Source: Calycina herbarum (lineage: Eukaryota; Ascomycota; Leotiomycetes; Helotiales; Pezizellaceae). Taken from it: a stretch of DNA of 64,000 bases. Location: positions 62,001 to 126,000 of the forward strand of contig LLEY01000100.1 in the NCBI GenBank assembly GCA_001414485.1. The letters are read 5' to 3'. The notes under the pieces were generated by a model that did no database searches, was not told where the DNA came from, and saw only the letters and a list, made by a program, of their open reading frames with translations. Shown one piece after another: positions 20,828 to 33,123 of the stretch. Made by a program: the position numbers and the translations under genes. Each line of letters opens with the position of its first letter. Position 1 is the stretch's first letter.

Positions 20828-23800
20828 GTTGCTAAATGAATATGACCAACTAAGTATCGAATGAAGGACTTAGAATGACTTTGAAAAGACAGGTTGGAGT
20901 GAGACAGTGAGAAAATTGAGGGAATTTCTTCAAGATTTATACTTGCAGATTTGCTTGCCCTACTTGTCAGACCGCAAAATTGCTAGCGCTGACCGGAAAA
21001 TTCAAGCTTTTTTCGAATACGTGCAATTGAGGTCTCGAACTCAATATTTCGGTGAAGGTGTGGTAAGCCCTTGAAGTTTGCGAAGGCAGACCATTCGAAT
21101 TCATGCTAGTGCAACCGGAAAACAATATTGGGCTTGCTTGCATCGGCCAAGAATGTCCATGAAAGGATTTTGTGCCGCGATTTCAGTCAAGCGTGGAGAG
21201 GGATGTAAGCAAAGTTATTCGAGAGGTGACTCGTATCCTCGTCGACTGGCTTTGGGATGAATAAGGTTGGTGGTGTATGGGGTGAGTCAAGCTCCTTTTG
21301 CTCTTCCCCTTTCCATTGCGGCGCCAATACACCTATGCCTATCCATTGCGCTCTATTGCGGCATCAATGCTACGCGTTGACAGGGAATAGAGAAAAAGCT
21401 GATGGGAGTAGGATTACATGGCGCTACGCCAATGTCCATCGGAAATAACTTTTTTCCGCCCACAAAAGGCGTCAGAATTCTTTTTGGAGGGGTCAAAAAT
21501 GTAACACATTGATGAGAAAAAGGTTAACGTCTTTGAGAATAGATAAAACTATAGTACTCTTTCTCGACATAACATCATGTAGTAGAACCTAGATAGCATG
21601 TAAAACGTATTTAGGCAAGGCTACGTTGCATAAAAAGCTGCAGCTGCAAAGGTGCAGAGAAGTTTTGCCTCAAAATACAAGGCAGAAATACGGCTTTGAA
21701 AGGGCTTCCAGCTTGGAGGCTGTCCCGGAGAACCAGGAAACATCTAATGTTAAACCAACTCCGGAAGAGGCGGCTGAAGAGGGGAGTCACTTGAGACAAT
21801 CCTTCCTTCCGCAGGAAAAATGTGGCATTTTGAGCTGATCAGCCCTTCGAATCGCCAACGAGAGAGCCATAGAAGAGGTATCGTGACGCCCATGAGGGCG
21901 AGGATGACAAGCCTTAAGGTACAGAAGCAGCCACTAAGCCACATGATGGAGGGCCAATACCTAGCTTCTATGGAAGCTGAATCTGGCTAGCTCCAACAGG
22001 CACCAAAATGTATATGTTGTGTTACATTCCTCCCCAATACGACGGTGGTAAATCCGGCATCCTAGTCTTGACAGGACGATTGGCCTGTGGTAGTTCCGTC
22101 TGAAAATTCCTCGTGTTATCAGAATATCGGTGAATCGGGGCGCGTGATGATGGCGCATGACAACGGCGGTAACGACGGTGAAGACATCGTGCGCCACGAA
22201 AGGATAGAGAATAAGCAAGTTGTTGGAAGAATCAGGACAGAGAGGATAGCGTACCATAAGCGGAAGCGAAGTAGGTCCCCCGGGGTACGAGTATGGGGAA
22301 GTATGCGCTACTGAATAATGGAATGGGGGTTAAGCGAGTCGAATGGCATGAACCTGTATCCTGTATGCTGCGCCCAGAATATGCAGACGGCGCAGAATGC
22401 GGTACCAAACTGGCCAGACAGAGTGCAAGTTTTTTTTCCAGGGCTTACGGGACCGATATTTCGTCTCCGGTTTCTTCGGCATCAAAATAATTGTCCGAAT
22501 AGGCCGCTGCCTAAATCGCTGTCAAATATTGTAGCTAATTATAGCCTCAACCTCTCCAGCCCTAAAGTACCGGAGTTCGGACGAGTCCCACCAGAGTTGT
22601 ATAAATTACAATCAAGAACAACGTGGTAGCAGGGAGCTGAAAAAACCGTACCCGTAAAACCAGGTTATGTGCCGCGTGGTGACCATTCGTGTGGATTTAA
22701 AAGTCCGTATCTTCTTACCCCCTGACCCGAGCCGTTGCTTGATTTTGTGAACTCTGTTGTCACGAATCCAATAAATCCAATCGCCTTCCCCACACCATTC
22801 TATCTTGGCATTGTGTCCAGAATTGAACAGACGACAATGAGTTGGGTACCATCTCTGGTCTCCTTACCCTCCAATGTAGCTGACTGCATCCTTTGGGATG
22901 CTCATGCACCTCGCTTCGCTACATCGCGACAAATGTCCACGTACAGTACATAAGTAATTTCATAATTCTTCGAATGTGCTACGAATGATCTTTATCATTT
23001 TTGGGGCTTCTTTGAGGCTGCACTGCACTGTTGAGCGGAGATATGTCCAATTGTTTGAAAAGTCGTTAGTCGAAGCACGCCGGGAATTGGATATTGTAAC
23101 GATACAATTCGACAACTTTGCATCTTGCACCCAATCCCCCCGTCTTGTCCCCCACCATACACACCATAACTACAACTTAAATAGTGTTGCCCCTGGTTTT
23201 TGTCAAATCGAAAATCGTGTGGGGTATACTCGGTGTAGACATCTGAGCCAATGAGGGGTGAAAAAGTCGGAGTTGAGCGTGCGATGAATAGCACGTCCAC
23301 CACCTGCAGGTAAGATTGCTCATGTGTAGGTTGTGTAATGAGCAAGGTGTCTTCGGCAGTTGTCAATTGAAGATTCCATAACCACCGCAGCGACTCGATT
23401 TCGAGTTACTGACTTTCCCAAAAAGGAAGAAAACGAGATATCATCTTAGTTGGGAGAGAGTTGGGAGTAAATTGAGAAGCCAATGGAAGAATTGAAGACT
23501 TTGCACAATCAGTTAGCGAAATGAAAATTTCTAGGGCAATAGGAGGTTCCATGATGAAATCTTACCCAGCAGTGATAAAGTGAGTGAGAGAGCGAGACCC
23601 AGAAAGCCCGCAACCTCTACAGAAAGAAGATCAAGGTTCAGCCGAGTTACTCTTCGACGCTGCGGCCGCCTGATTACCACGCTATGCCTTTTCAAAACCA
23701 CAGTATCTCTATAGCGGAATAGACTCCGACAAATCGAGATTGAAAACACAAAAACTTCCCGTCGAGCACCTTATTTTTCAAGATCCGTAAATCGCAGAGA

Positions 23801-25931
23801 AGAGAGGTTCAAGCACATTGCGGAATCGGAAAAACGTCGCTAGATTGAGCCCCTTTAGGAACTATTAACCAGACTGCCAATCCTTGCTTCCCAGAAAAAT
23901 GACCTCAGGATTGGTCTGGTAACCGAATATTCAAAATAAAGATCCGACCAGAAAATGCAACCTGATATGGGTGTCAACTGGGATGAGCTGAGAAAGTAAG
24001 TGTTCGTTTTTCAGTCGGTTTTTCGGACCGTAATAGCCGTTGAAAAGAAGTTTTTATGCATGTCATGATATATTGAAACAGGTGGCGCTGAAATCCATAT
24101 CCTCCCGTACTCAAGTGGCTTGTGTTTTGAGGTTCGCATTGAGAATCAATATTATGTGCGGGGTAGGTAGCCCTGGATTTCGCTTTCGTTGCCGTGTTCA
24201 TTACTGTCGCAAGTAAAGTGGTCCTAGGGATTAAACCAGGCGCTCGGATTTCAAAGCCCAACTGTGAAACATTAGGTTGTACCCCTACAGAAACAATGGG
24301 TAGAAGTAAAGTGCAGACGGGGCTCAAGATGGTGTGGCGGGCTTTTTTGCGCGATCCGTATCGAAAGGAATGAAAGCCTCATGGTGAGGCGAGTGCGCAA
24401 ATTCCATCGACATGTAGCCCTTGGTCGAAGGTATATCTAGATGCATTTTGAATTCTGATTCCAAAGACCGGCCTCCATGTGTACACTCCTTGCCGTAGCA
24501 TTTCCTCGCTAACTCCACAATGATATCAATCTCCCATTTCGAACGACACTCAATGTCGACCAACATCAATATAGCACATCGTCGTCAAATGTCTTATGGT
24601 CTGAACTTCGCGATGGATATATAGAGCAGCATTGAATGGTTTAACCCCTCAAATACGCAAATATTCGAGATACGTTGTAGTCGAAGGGAGGTACGCGATC
24701 GTCAAAGTGGGGTCGACTTTGGCTTCCACAATTCGAGATCCACCGAGAGGCTTCAAACATTTCGTTCAATAAAACGATTCCGCATATGTAACCAGCTTGT
24801 ACTAAAAATCCACGCCTTGAATTAGCAATGATTATTTCGGAGCTTTGCGAGTATTCAAGTGGAACAGAAAGACCTTAGAGCCTGATGCTCGAAGGCTGTC
24901 GAAAATGCGGCTCTGAAAGGCAGCAACAACAAGGGCTGATAAAATTGAGAGAAAATACACGCCAGCCAGCCAATGGGATCTTCTATCTAGAATAGCAGGT
25001 TGTTCTCGTTGAAGAGTGGTCTCGTAGAGCACTGAAAGGCTGAAAACGCCAGATAGCTAAATCAGGAGAGGAAGGAATGTTCATAGTGTAACCGGAGATT
25101 GAAACAAGAAAAAGAGATATCAAGATATAATAGCAATGAGAAGTCTGGCATTAAAAATACGGATAGTAAGCTCCTCAAAAGGCTCAATTGGGGTTGAATT
25201 GACGGAGGTCCGATTCTCAAAAGAGTATCGCGTTTAATTTAAGGAAGCCAATTATCATGATATCTGTGGGGCCGGTGGGCTGGCAATTTCTTAGTAATGT
25301 CGGCCCGAGGATCGGAGTATAAGATTCCTTAAATCCGTGTCACGTGTAGATTGTAAGAAATTTCAAAGGCGGCACTACCTTACTTACAGAGATTGTTCTA
25401 ACTTTCAAGGATAATTCTAGACTAATATTTAAACTTTAAACTCAAAAGTGAGTTCCAACAACTATTTAAAATAAACTGAAATTCATTTGATTAATTTAGT
25501 TATTCGAAAAAAATAAAGATAATCAAAATTAACAGCCAAAGTTCGAACGATTAGATTCAAATTACTACAAGGTGAATATAATCCATATGCGGAAGTTCGT
25601 CTATGTGTTTAAGTTATTTTAGCCAAGTTGAAAGAATTGAAATAGATGACTGCAGTTACGACGACGATCCGTATTCAATTGTCCTACTTATCAAATTATT
25701 ATCTGCCGCTTTTATTATCCAATCCCCAAGCCATTTTAGTGCCGCTTTATTGCATTGTAAGCCTCATCTAACCCAACCACAGTCTCCAGGGAGCTTCGCA
25801 GGTGACGTTGGCCACGACATGCCTCTTGTGCTCAGAAAGTATACCATCTATCCCATTTATCTACATTGACACCTTCAAAATCCTTGCTACATATCTTATT
25901 CTCTCAAGCACCCCGGATTACCTTATTGGAG
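20828..25931. other. 5.1 kb without a confident gene
   Basis: The laccase promoter is at the left and the regulator promoter at the right. Between them I find only short frames. The least unlikely coding signal is on the minus strand at about 24320-25040. It includes a hydrophobic stretch (HWLAGVYFLSILSALVVAAF), a segment GYICGIVLLNEMFEASRW and a segment LARKCYGKECTHGG, in different frames. I could not join them with good splice sites and see no known domain. 25400-25560 is AT-rich. Confidence 0.35.
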
Positions 25932-28207
25932 ATGTCCAAGGCGTTGACAAAGAACCAACTTCGAGCTTCAGCCTCGGCCTCAACGGACCCAATACCAGCC
26001 GAGCTCTTGCAGTATCTGGAAACTTATCGAGTGGTCGTTTGCACTGGCTGCAAATATGCCATTCAACCAAATGCCATTGCTCGACACCTGAAAGAGATTC
26101 ATCGGATAACCCGGTCGCGTCGAAGGCCGTTTATGCAACATGTCTCCAAATTCGAGCTGGCCGAGCAGGAGTGCGTGGTGGGCTTGACGCCACAGGATTT
26201 CCCAGTTCCCCTGCTTCCGGTTCAGAGTGGCTTTCAATGTCAAGAGGAGGGTTGTTTACATCTCTGTGCCACGGAGAAGCGTATGAAGAGCCATTGGCTC
26301 ACTAGCCATGGAGGACGAGGCCAGCCGAATATCAACTGGCAACCAGTACCACTTCAAACGTTTTTCAAAGGGAATCTCCTCCGGTACTTTACGGGAACGC
26401 CATCAACCACAGAAACTGAAAAGAGTGTATCTACTTTCGGCTGCGAAAGTGGTCTGAAAGATGCAAAAGTGCGGTCGAGAAGTTATTCCCTTTCGTCGGA
26501 GATCGACTAACACAGTTCTCCAGATGGATCTTGAGCCAAACGAAGCAATCAAAGCACCACTTTCTCCTATATCTGCTATTCAATTTTCAAATCTACTCGA
26601 CAATTCAAGCAACCCTCTACTGCACCATTATATTGCAAGTACCAGTTTGAGCATTTCTACAGATAATGAAATGAGAATCATGGTAAGGAAATCCTTTAAC
26701 TCTGAGCCAATCTTTTTATGATCACCAACTTTCCTTTCGCTTCACACGTTTTTCTTCTGCGAGTGCCATCTTCTCTATTGTTCCAAAAAAGATTGGGGGA
26801 ACATAGGTTATTGTTCGGGAGGGTTAGAAGAATTATCTCTAATTCTCCTAAATCATCTCGGATAATGGATTCGATTCTTCTAGACTGTCTCGTACAATGC
26901 TTGGTTGGAGCAGGTGTGAGCAAAACAAAGCCTGGAGCTCTTGCCCCCTCACAATATTATATATATAAAAGCTAACTGTTGGGGTTACCAGTGGCAACTT
27001 TTTGCACCTCAACTTGCCTATCAACATCAATTTCTAATGCACGCCCTATTGGAATGTTCCGCTCTTCACCTCGCGTATCTAAACCCAGAACGCCAGCAAG
27101 AACTGGTAGCCCAGGCTGTGCATCACAAGGACCGTGGAATGCCTCTGTTCCGGGAAGCTATGGCCAATCCAGACACAAACAATTGCGAAGCAGTCTTTCT
27201 TCACACTCATCTTCTAGTGATCAATTGCTTCGCTTCGGAGAAACAGGATGAACGCTTATTCATGGTCGACGGCCACGAACATATCGAAGAATGCGCTGAA
27301 AAGTCGGGATGGAGTTCGTACGAAGGTCTCCCATCATGGCTATTCTTCATTCGAGGCGGGTGCTCCATGCTCTGTGAGGTGTGGGATAAGATTGAAGAGG
27401 GTCCAGTACGATATCTGGCTACTGCTTGGGACTTTCCGATCGATATCTCGCCTTATCCGGACCAGCCTTTAATCGATTATTTTCTATCTGTTCCTCATGA
27501 CGACGTAAGTAGAGAACGCTTCAAGTTACCACTCAGCATTTGCCATTTTCTTCGTTTCCTATTCCATCTCGCGATAGACAGTGTTTAGCTCTCGTTGTTC
27601 CAACTTCTTGGGAGAATTGAACATGATAATTCCAAACGATATGGGTCAATATTGGAAATTGTCCTACTCCTTTGGATCAATTACTTGAGTTTTCCTGGCA
27701 AGTTGGAACAATGGAGCTATGAACCTTGAGTAATTGCATCACAAGCCTCCGTTTCTCATTTCCTCCCCGGCCAAACAGATTTATCACCCCTCTTTCCTCT
27801 GCCAAAGACTGACGGTCATATAGTGGGATGAACACAAACAAACATCATACCAAAATGCCTCAAACGAACTCGCGTACGCCTTCTGTTGCATGCAAGCAAT
27901 GGGAGAGAATGCCACAACATGGGATGTCATTCGAATTTGGCTCATGAGAGTACCCGTCCCTTTCATGGACTTGTTGAAAGTCTATGATCCCGGAGCTTTG
28001 ATTCTCCTAGCTCATTATTGCATCATTCTTTCCCGAGTTGAACACTCGTGGTACTTGAAGGGTCGAGCTTCGAGGTTACTTTTCATGATAACTCGAAGGC
28101 TTGATGAGAGATGGCATCGTTATATCAGATGGCCATTGGAAGAAATCGGAGTTTCAACGCCTTCCGGAGCGCAAAAGCAGTTAACGTGGCCTCCTGTTTT
28201 TGAATGA
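25932..28207 (+). CDS. Putative regulator: C2H2-like N-terminus plus Upc2-type fungal transcription factor domain
   Basis: Exons 25932-26426, 26524-26682, 26992-27504 and 27824-28207 give 516 residues. A donor at 26469 instead of 26427 would give 530. The start is the ATG of MSKALTKNQL. The first 150 residues contain two zinc-finger-like patterns, CTGC...HLKEIH and FQCQEEGC...HWLTSH, resembling the DUF3505/OrsD-like N-terminal region. The rest matches the Upc2/ARCA-like regulatory domain: LLHHYIAST, FLMHALLECSALHLA, then VFLHTHLLVI and LPSWLFFIRG. This is probably a nuclear regulator with unknown targets. Introns 2 and 3 are about 309 and 319 nt, five times the usual size here, and each contains a small inverted-repeat element. 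Confidence 0.75.
26808..26868. repeat. Small palindromic (foldback) element, copy 2, inside an intron
   Basis: The left arm CGGGAGGGTTAGAAGAATTA and right arm TAATTCTCCTAAATCATCTCG pair imperfectly around a very short loop, and the flanks (TTATTGTT / GATAATGG) extend the pairing. Same family as 17731-17806. It lies within intron 2 (26683-26991) of the regulator gene. Confidence 0.55.
27595..27711. mobile_element. 117-bp inverted-repeat (MITE-like) element inside an intron
   Basis: Perfect 12-bp ends TTGTTCCAACTT (27595-27606) and AAGTTGGAACAA (27700-27711), with weaker pairing further in. It lies wholly inside intron 3 (27505-27823) of the regulator gene. No clear target duplication is seen. 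Confidence 0.6.
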
Positions 28208-28754
28208 TCCAAAAGCATTCACGAACATTGGAGCTAATTGTGGAACTGAAAGTGGTTTATATACTCATTCCAGAGTTTTGTTGTTTTACGGAGGTAAGAG
28301 GTGATGATCCTATTGGTTAAACGGTCCCGTTCCTTATCCACCGGCGTTTTGGGAGGCGTAGCACAAAGCGGATTTCAGTCGGTAAGCAGGGGTGAGATTG
28401 ACAACGGGATCGGTGCTGTTCAGTTGACCACACCTGCTGGTCTTTGCCAAGATACAATGCTATTGAGTGGTGATATGCAAAGATTCAGGCATCATTCAAG
28501 TACTTCGGAACCCGCACGGAGATTATAACATTATCTCCCTTTGTTACACCACTCGGACCAATCAGAAGTCGATGCACAGCCAGTGCTTGGAGAACGACAG
28601 CCTTTTATTTTATATAAACCATTCACTCCCGTCTGATATTCTCTGCATCTTACAAATCCAAAGGTCCAACAACCAGACTATTTAGTAACACCTCCCTGTT
28701 ACTTTTTTCTCATCAACAAATTCGACTCTAAACACACCAAAAAGCACCCTCACA
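28208..28754. other. Intergenic region upstream of the dehydrogenase
   Basis: Holds the regulator 3' end and the dehydrogenase promoter. A TATA-like TTTATATAAACC lies near 28609. No gene seen. Confidence 0.4.
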
Positions 28755-29711
28755 ATGTCATACAAACAGACGGTTCTCATTACCGGTGGTACTATATCAC
28801 TAGGCTACAATGCTGCACTCAACATCGCTCGGCAGTACCCCGATTATCGCGTAATCATCTCCTCAAGAAGCGACAAAGAGCACGCAGCCGATAAAATCAA
28901 TAAAACACTCGGCCAAAACAACGTTTCCTTTCTCCCACTAGATCTATCATCAACATCTAATGTTCGCGCCTACGCCAAGAATTGGGCCAGCCTGGGATAC
29001 CCTCCAATCGCCATCCTCCTTCTCAATGCAGGTCTCCAATTCCCCGCCGAAATGCGAACAAATGAAGAAGGCTACGAAGCAACATTCGCCATCAACCACC
29101 TAGGTCACGCACTCCTCTTCCACCTTCTGACACCTTTTCTTTCACCTAAGGCCCGAGTCGTAATCACCTCCTCCGGAACCCACGACCCCGATCAAAAAAC
29201 CGGTGTTCCTGATGCAAAATACACCACCGCTGAAGAACTTGCCCACCCCAATGCCGAAGCCGCAAAAAACGATGGAAGACAACGCTACGCAACAAGTAAA
29301 CTCTGTAACGTCATCTGGGCCTACGGCGTAGCCCGTCATCTCAAGGAGAAAAACTCTCAAATCACCATCAACGCTTTTGATCCAGGTCTCATGCCCGGTA
29401 CGGGATTAGCACGTGAATATCCTCCTGTCTTGAAATTCCTCTGGTTTAGGGTTTTGCCTCATATCCTTGGTGTTGTTCGGTTTTTGATCAAGAGTGAGAA
29501 TGTGAAATCGCCAGTGGAGAGTGGTGCGAATCTTGCTTGGGTTGCGACGAGTCGGGAGACGGAGGGCAAGACGGGAGCGTATTTTGAGGGAAGGAAGGAG
29601 ATTAAGAGTGCTACTGCTAGTTATGAGGTTGAGAAGCAGGATGATCTTTGGGCTTGGACTGTTAAGACTACTTGTGCCCAGGGAGAGGAGTATTTGAATC
29701 TCAAGGTTTAG
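28755..29711 (+). CDS. Short-chain dehydrogenase/reductase
   Basis: A single-exon frame of 318 residues from ATG 28755. It has the NAD(P)-binding TGGTISLG (about 10-17, a TGxxxxG variant), an NAG motif (LLLNAGLQ, about 91-98), a catalytic Ser in VVITSSGTH and the catalytic YATSK (Tyr-x3-Lys, about 183-187). SSRSDK after beta-2 suggests NADPH preference. The C-terminal segment is longer than in classical family members, as in many fungal NAD(P)-binding SDRs related to retinol or protochlorophyllide reductases. The substrate is unknown. It lies about 550 bp downstream of the regulator on the same strand; a functional link is only a possibility. Confidence 0.9.
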   Translation: MSYKQTVLITGGTISLGYNAALNIARQYPDYRVIISSRSDKEHAADKINKTLGQNNVSFLPLDLSSTSNVRAYAKNWASLGYPPIAILLLNAGLQFPAEMRTNEEGYEATFAINHLGHALLFHLLTPFLSPKARVVITSSGTHDPDQKTGVPDAKYTTAEELAHPNAEAAKNDGRQRYATSKLCNVIWAYGVARHLKEKNSQITINAFDPGLMPGTGLAREYPPVLKFLWFRVLPHILGVVRFLIKSENVKSPVESGANLAWVATSRETEGKTGAYFEGRKEIKSATASYEVEKQDDLWAWTVKTTCAQGEEYLNLKV

Positions 29712-30310
29712 GGGATGGGTTCTTGGGATATGAAAGGGGATGTGTCATGGGTGGTTGGTTGGCGGAAGTAATGATGGATGAGTGAATGGGGTTGAGCTGG
29801 GAGGATCATGTGCATACGACTAGACTTTTCCGCTTTTGGGGGGAGGGAAGGGTTGTTTCCTTGTGTTTCGCTGGTGTGTGGGAACTTGGTTACTTTTTGA
29901 TCCGTAACGAAACTTTGATATCCTAGGTCTCCATCAATCTACTTTTCATATCACAAACTTCCAGTCGCACTTTTCAACTTTTCACGTGAGATCAGATAAA
30001 TGAAGCCAATATGTGTCTGAAACTCATTTCGGTATACTTGAAGCTTCTGTGTCGTATGAAGCACCACTGTAGCCGCGTCACAAAGGCGATGTCTTCTTTT
30101 GGTTTATTTCAAATAATTGTCTGTGTAAACCTCTGGAGATTATGTCACTGCATTACTACTGCTAATTCGGTTGGCAGTGCAGCTTCAGTATGGCAACAGC
30201 AAGTCTTCCCGTTCGTTTGGTTTATGTTCAGTTTTTACATCTCAAACGAGTGTTCCATTCTCAAGTCACCCACCCCATCCATCAAGAAGTCGCTTGCCAT
30301 TTCTCACCCC
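29712..30310. other. Convergent intergenic region
   Basis: The 3' regions of the dehydrogenase and the methyltransferase meet here. No further gene is recognised. Confidence 0.4.
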
Positions 30311-31205
30311 TCACTCCTTCCCGCCACCAACCACCCCTTCTCTCAACTTAAAAACACCCCCAAACCAAACCTTAACACCCACCCACTTCTCTCCCCTCTC
30401 CCCAACCACACCGCCCAAATCCCCCTTCTCAACCCCCCTCTCTCTCATTTCTCCAAGAATACTAAAGCCCTCCTTCTCAGCAGCATCAACAACCTCCTCA
30501 ACCTCATAATTAAAACTCTCCCCCTGAACCTTCATCCCCTCCTCCGTATCCAAAAACCCAGCTTGGCTCTTCCTCCCCATCTCAACATGCATATTACTCA
30601 TCACTAAAACCCCTCCTGGCCTCAAAAAACCCCTACAAGTCTGAAAAAAGAGAGGGAGGGGGAGGTGTTCTAAGACTAAGGTTGAGAGAACGAGCTCTGC
30701 TTCTCCTTTCAAATCTGAGAGGAGGTTTTGAGGGGGAGAAAAGGCGTTGAATTCTTGGAAATTAAGGATTGGTTGTGCAGATTGGGGGAGGGCGAAAAGG
30801 GGGGGTGTGGTACGGTGCGCGGCTATGGCTAGCATTGAGTGGGAGAGGTCTAGGGCGTTTATTATTGCGATTTTGAGGGGTGTGGAGGGGGAGAGGAGTT
30901 TTAGGGTGTTGCGCCCTGTTCCGCAGCCTAGTTCTGTGATTGTGATAGCTTTTGGTGTGGCGGTTGTTGGGGTTTCTGAGGAGAGGGCTGTGAAGGCTTG
31001 GGTTAGGAGGGATGGGAGCTCGTGGTCGTCGATTGCCTGGAGGATGTTGCCGTCTGTGTCGTAGACCTGAGAGTGTGTTAGTGGGGAGTTGATAATTTGG
31101 AATCGAATTTCTAAATTTGAAATTGACGGGAAGACTTACTTCTGCCCAGCGGTTGTAGAGGTCTAGGGTTGAGACAGATTGGATTTGACGAGAGGAGGAC
31201 GCCAT
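30311..31205 (-). CDS. SAM-dependent class I methyltransferase
   Basis: Two exons (31205-31140, 31066-30311; 73-nt intron with GTAAGT..CTCAG) give 273 residues. It has a leading YNRWAE, motif I ELGCGTGRNT (about 67-76), a post-I acidic residue in NALDLSHSML, a motif similar to post-II (LVLSTLVLEHLPL) and a motif III-like LRPGGVLVMSNMH. This is the UbiE/Methyltransf_11 type; substrate unknown. The 3' part is strikingly Gly/Glu/Val-rich (GVEKGDLGGVVG), reflecting a C-rich + strand. Confidence 0.88.
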
Positions 31206-32490
31206 TGTGGGGAGAAGTTGTTGATGAGAGGGTTTTGGTTCAAAGTATTGCCTTATTGTTGGTCCAAATCAATGTTTGAGAGCAGACAATTTGAAGAGAA
31301 AGCTTCTCAATTTTTGTTGACAAGGAATGGGAATATATGAAGGCATTCGGAACTTGAAGTGACTCATGCCGTGCAATTAGCTTGTGTAGCCCAATAAAAT
31401 CTTGAGAGATCTTGGCTTTCCTGTTACAGCACCAACCAAGCCAGCTCACCTGATCATCAAAGTGTTGAACGGAAGTTATTCATCACTTTTCAACATTTCC
31501 ATACATGGAAACCAGGGAAGAATCGTAACCTTGCCACGACGAGGATCATGTGATTGAACCCCTTTTCCCGTTCGTTCCCATCCCCGACCTCGAGCTAAAT
31601 CCCGACAAACTGAAGCACCCGCTAATGTAGTAAGTAGTACAGACTAAAGACGGAAGCAAAGCATCTAACTTTACTTGAAGTCCTCATGGTCGGAATCTGG
31701 ACTCGATCTGCCACTAAGTTTTATATTACTGCGAGATTCCCCATCGACTGATAAGACCCTGTGTAGGAGGTCCGAGGACGAAACACCAAACAGTTTGGAT
31801 CGTCGACCAGCATTTCCAGTTGATGGCCCGTTGTTTGCAACTCTAAACTGTTTACGCTTTAAATTGGTGATATATAAGGTGATATATAAGCTTAAATCAT
31901 TATCATAAGATAAGAGGCTTCCTGTGGGATTTCTCCATCTGTTGCTGACGGCAATTCTTTTCAGGGTCCAGCTGGGGAACAACAGCTCCAAGGAAGTGGG
32001 ACCCTCCCCGAATAGGCAATTCTATTCACCACCCTTGTTTTTTTACTGGCACTTGCTCGTGCTTCGTGGTCTAAACAAGAGTGGTGTGTCAGTGGTCAGT
32101 ATTGCGGCCTCACTCGTCAGGTCAATCTTGGGGAAAGCCAGGCTGAGATTGTTGTTTATTCTCCTTGTCCTTGTTGCTTCTTCTAGAACAACTACGCGGC
32201 GCTTCTCCTGCGCAGAGCTTCCGCTTCCTAATACTGGTACTCGTTACCGTACGTACCATAGCACACCACACTCGTGCAACCTCGACTTCCTTTTTTTCCA
32301 CCCGACCCACGACCGTTGCCAATTTTCTTCTCCCCCCCCGCGCTCGCTCATATATTTCTCCTTTTCCAGAAGGAAGTTCAGCCGCTACCTACCGCCCCGG
32401 GATCAACCACGAGAAGCCCTGAGCGCCTCACCATTTCACTCCAATCCCATCCCATCCACAGCTAGTCTAGCCTAGGACATAGATCTCGAG
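31206..32490. other. 1.3 kb upstream region, no gene seen
   Basis: It lies between divergent genes. The right 350 bp (32140-32490) is pyrimidine-rich and is probably the promoter and 5' UTR of the next gene. A short direct repeat TGATATATAAGSTTA-like occurs at 31867-31890. Confidence 0.35.
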
Positions 32491-33123
32491 ATGCCGACGA
32501 CCAACGGCCGTTTCGAGCTCCCGCAGTTCACACCCATCAATTTCTCCCTCACAGATGGCACCAACATTCCTCCCCCTCCCGACTCCCCCATCGAGGAGAA
32601 GCCGCCACCAACCTTCGCGAAACCCCAATTGACGGCGAACACGAGCGTCCCCGCGTCGAATGGATCAATGCTCCCACCACCAGCTCCCGGGGCAAATGGC
32701 GTATCGAATGAACGCGGTCGAACGAGCGGTACGGATGCCCCTCCTCTAAGTCCTGTCTCCCAGAAAAGACCCGGCAGCATCCGCAGATTCCTATCGAGAA
32801 AATCGCTGAACCAGAGTTATGTAGATGGACAGAATGGATCGCTCGAGGATTTGCACAAGAGGCCGGATAGCGCCATGAGTGTCATGACGACGGATCGACC
32901 TGGTCTGAAGCCAAAGAGGAGCAGTAGTTGGTTCAAGAGGTTTTCCAATGCCCCAATACAGGCTCAGGTTCCACAGCAGCAGCAACAATCGATGGACAGG
33001 AAGCCAATTCCGAAAGGACCACCACCACCAAGACTTCCCGAATTGAACCAATTGAAATCGCAAATACCCGAAGATGATGAGGGGAGCTTGGGCGCCGAGG
33101 ATATGTTTAAGAATATCAGATAA
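32491..33123 (+). CDS. Disordered conserved-type protein
   Basis: A single-exon frame of 210 residues, Pro/Ser-rich throughout. It has a basic patch PGSIRRFLSRKSLNQSYVDG (about 94-113), a second basic patch KPKRSSSWFKRFSN (about 138-151), a short polyglutamine run and an acidic C-terminus ending in EDMFKNIR. The two S/R-F motifs look like phosphorylation or membrane-association sites. No known domain, signal peptide or transmembrane segment. Function unknown. Confidence 0.7.
   Translation: MPTTNGRFELPQFTPINFSLTDGTNIPPPPDSPIEEKPPPTFAKPQLTANTSVPASNGSMLPPPAPGANGVSNERGRTSGTDAPPLSPVSQKRPGSIRRFLSRKSLNQSYVDGQNGSLEDLHKRPDSAMSVMTTDRPGLKPKRSSSWFKRFSNAPIQAQVPQQQQQSMDRKPIPKGPPPPRLPELNQLKSQIPEDDEGSLGAEDMFKNIR

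Noticed and set aside
22995..23366. 123-codon minus-strand frame
   Set aside because: It has no ATG start and no recognisable features.
24320..25040. Possible multi-exon membrane protein gene on the minus strand
   Set aside because: Three coding-like segments are in different frames and I could not link them with consensus splice sites; kept only as a remark.
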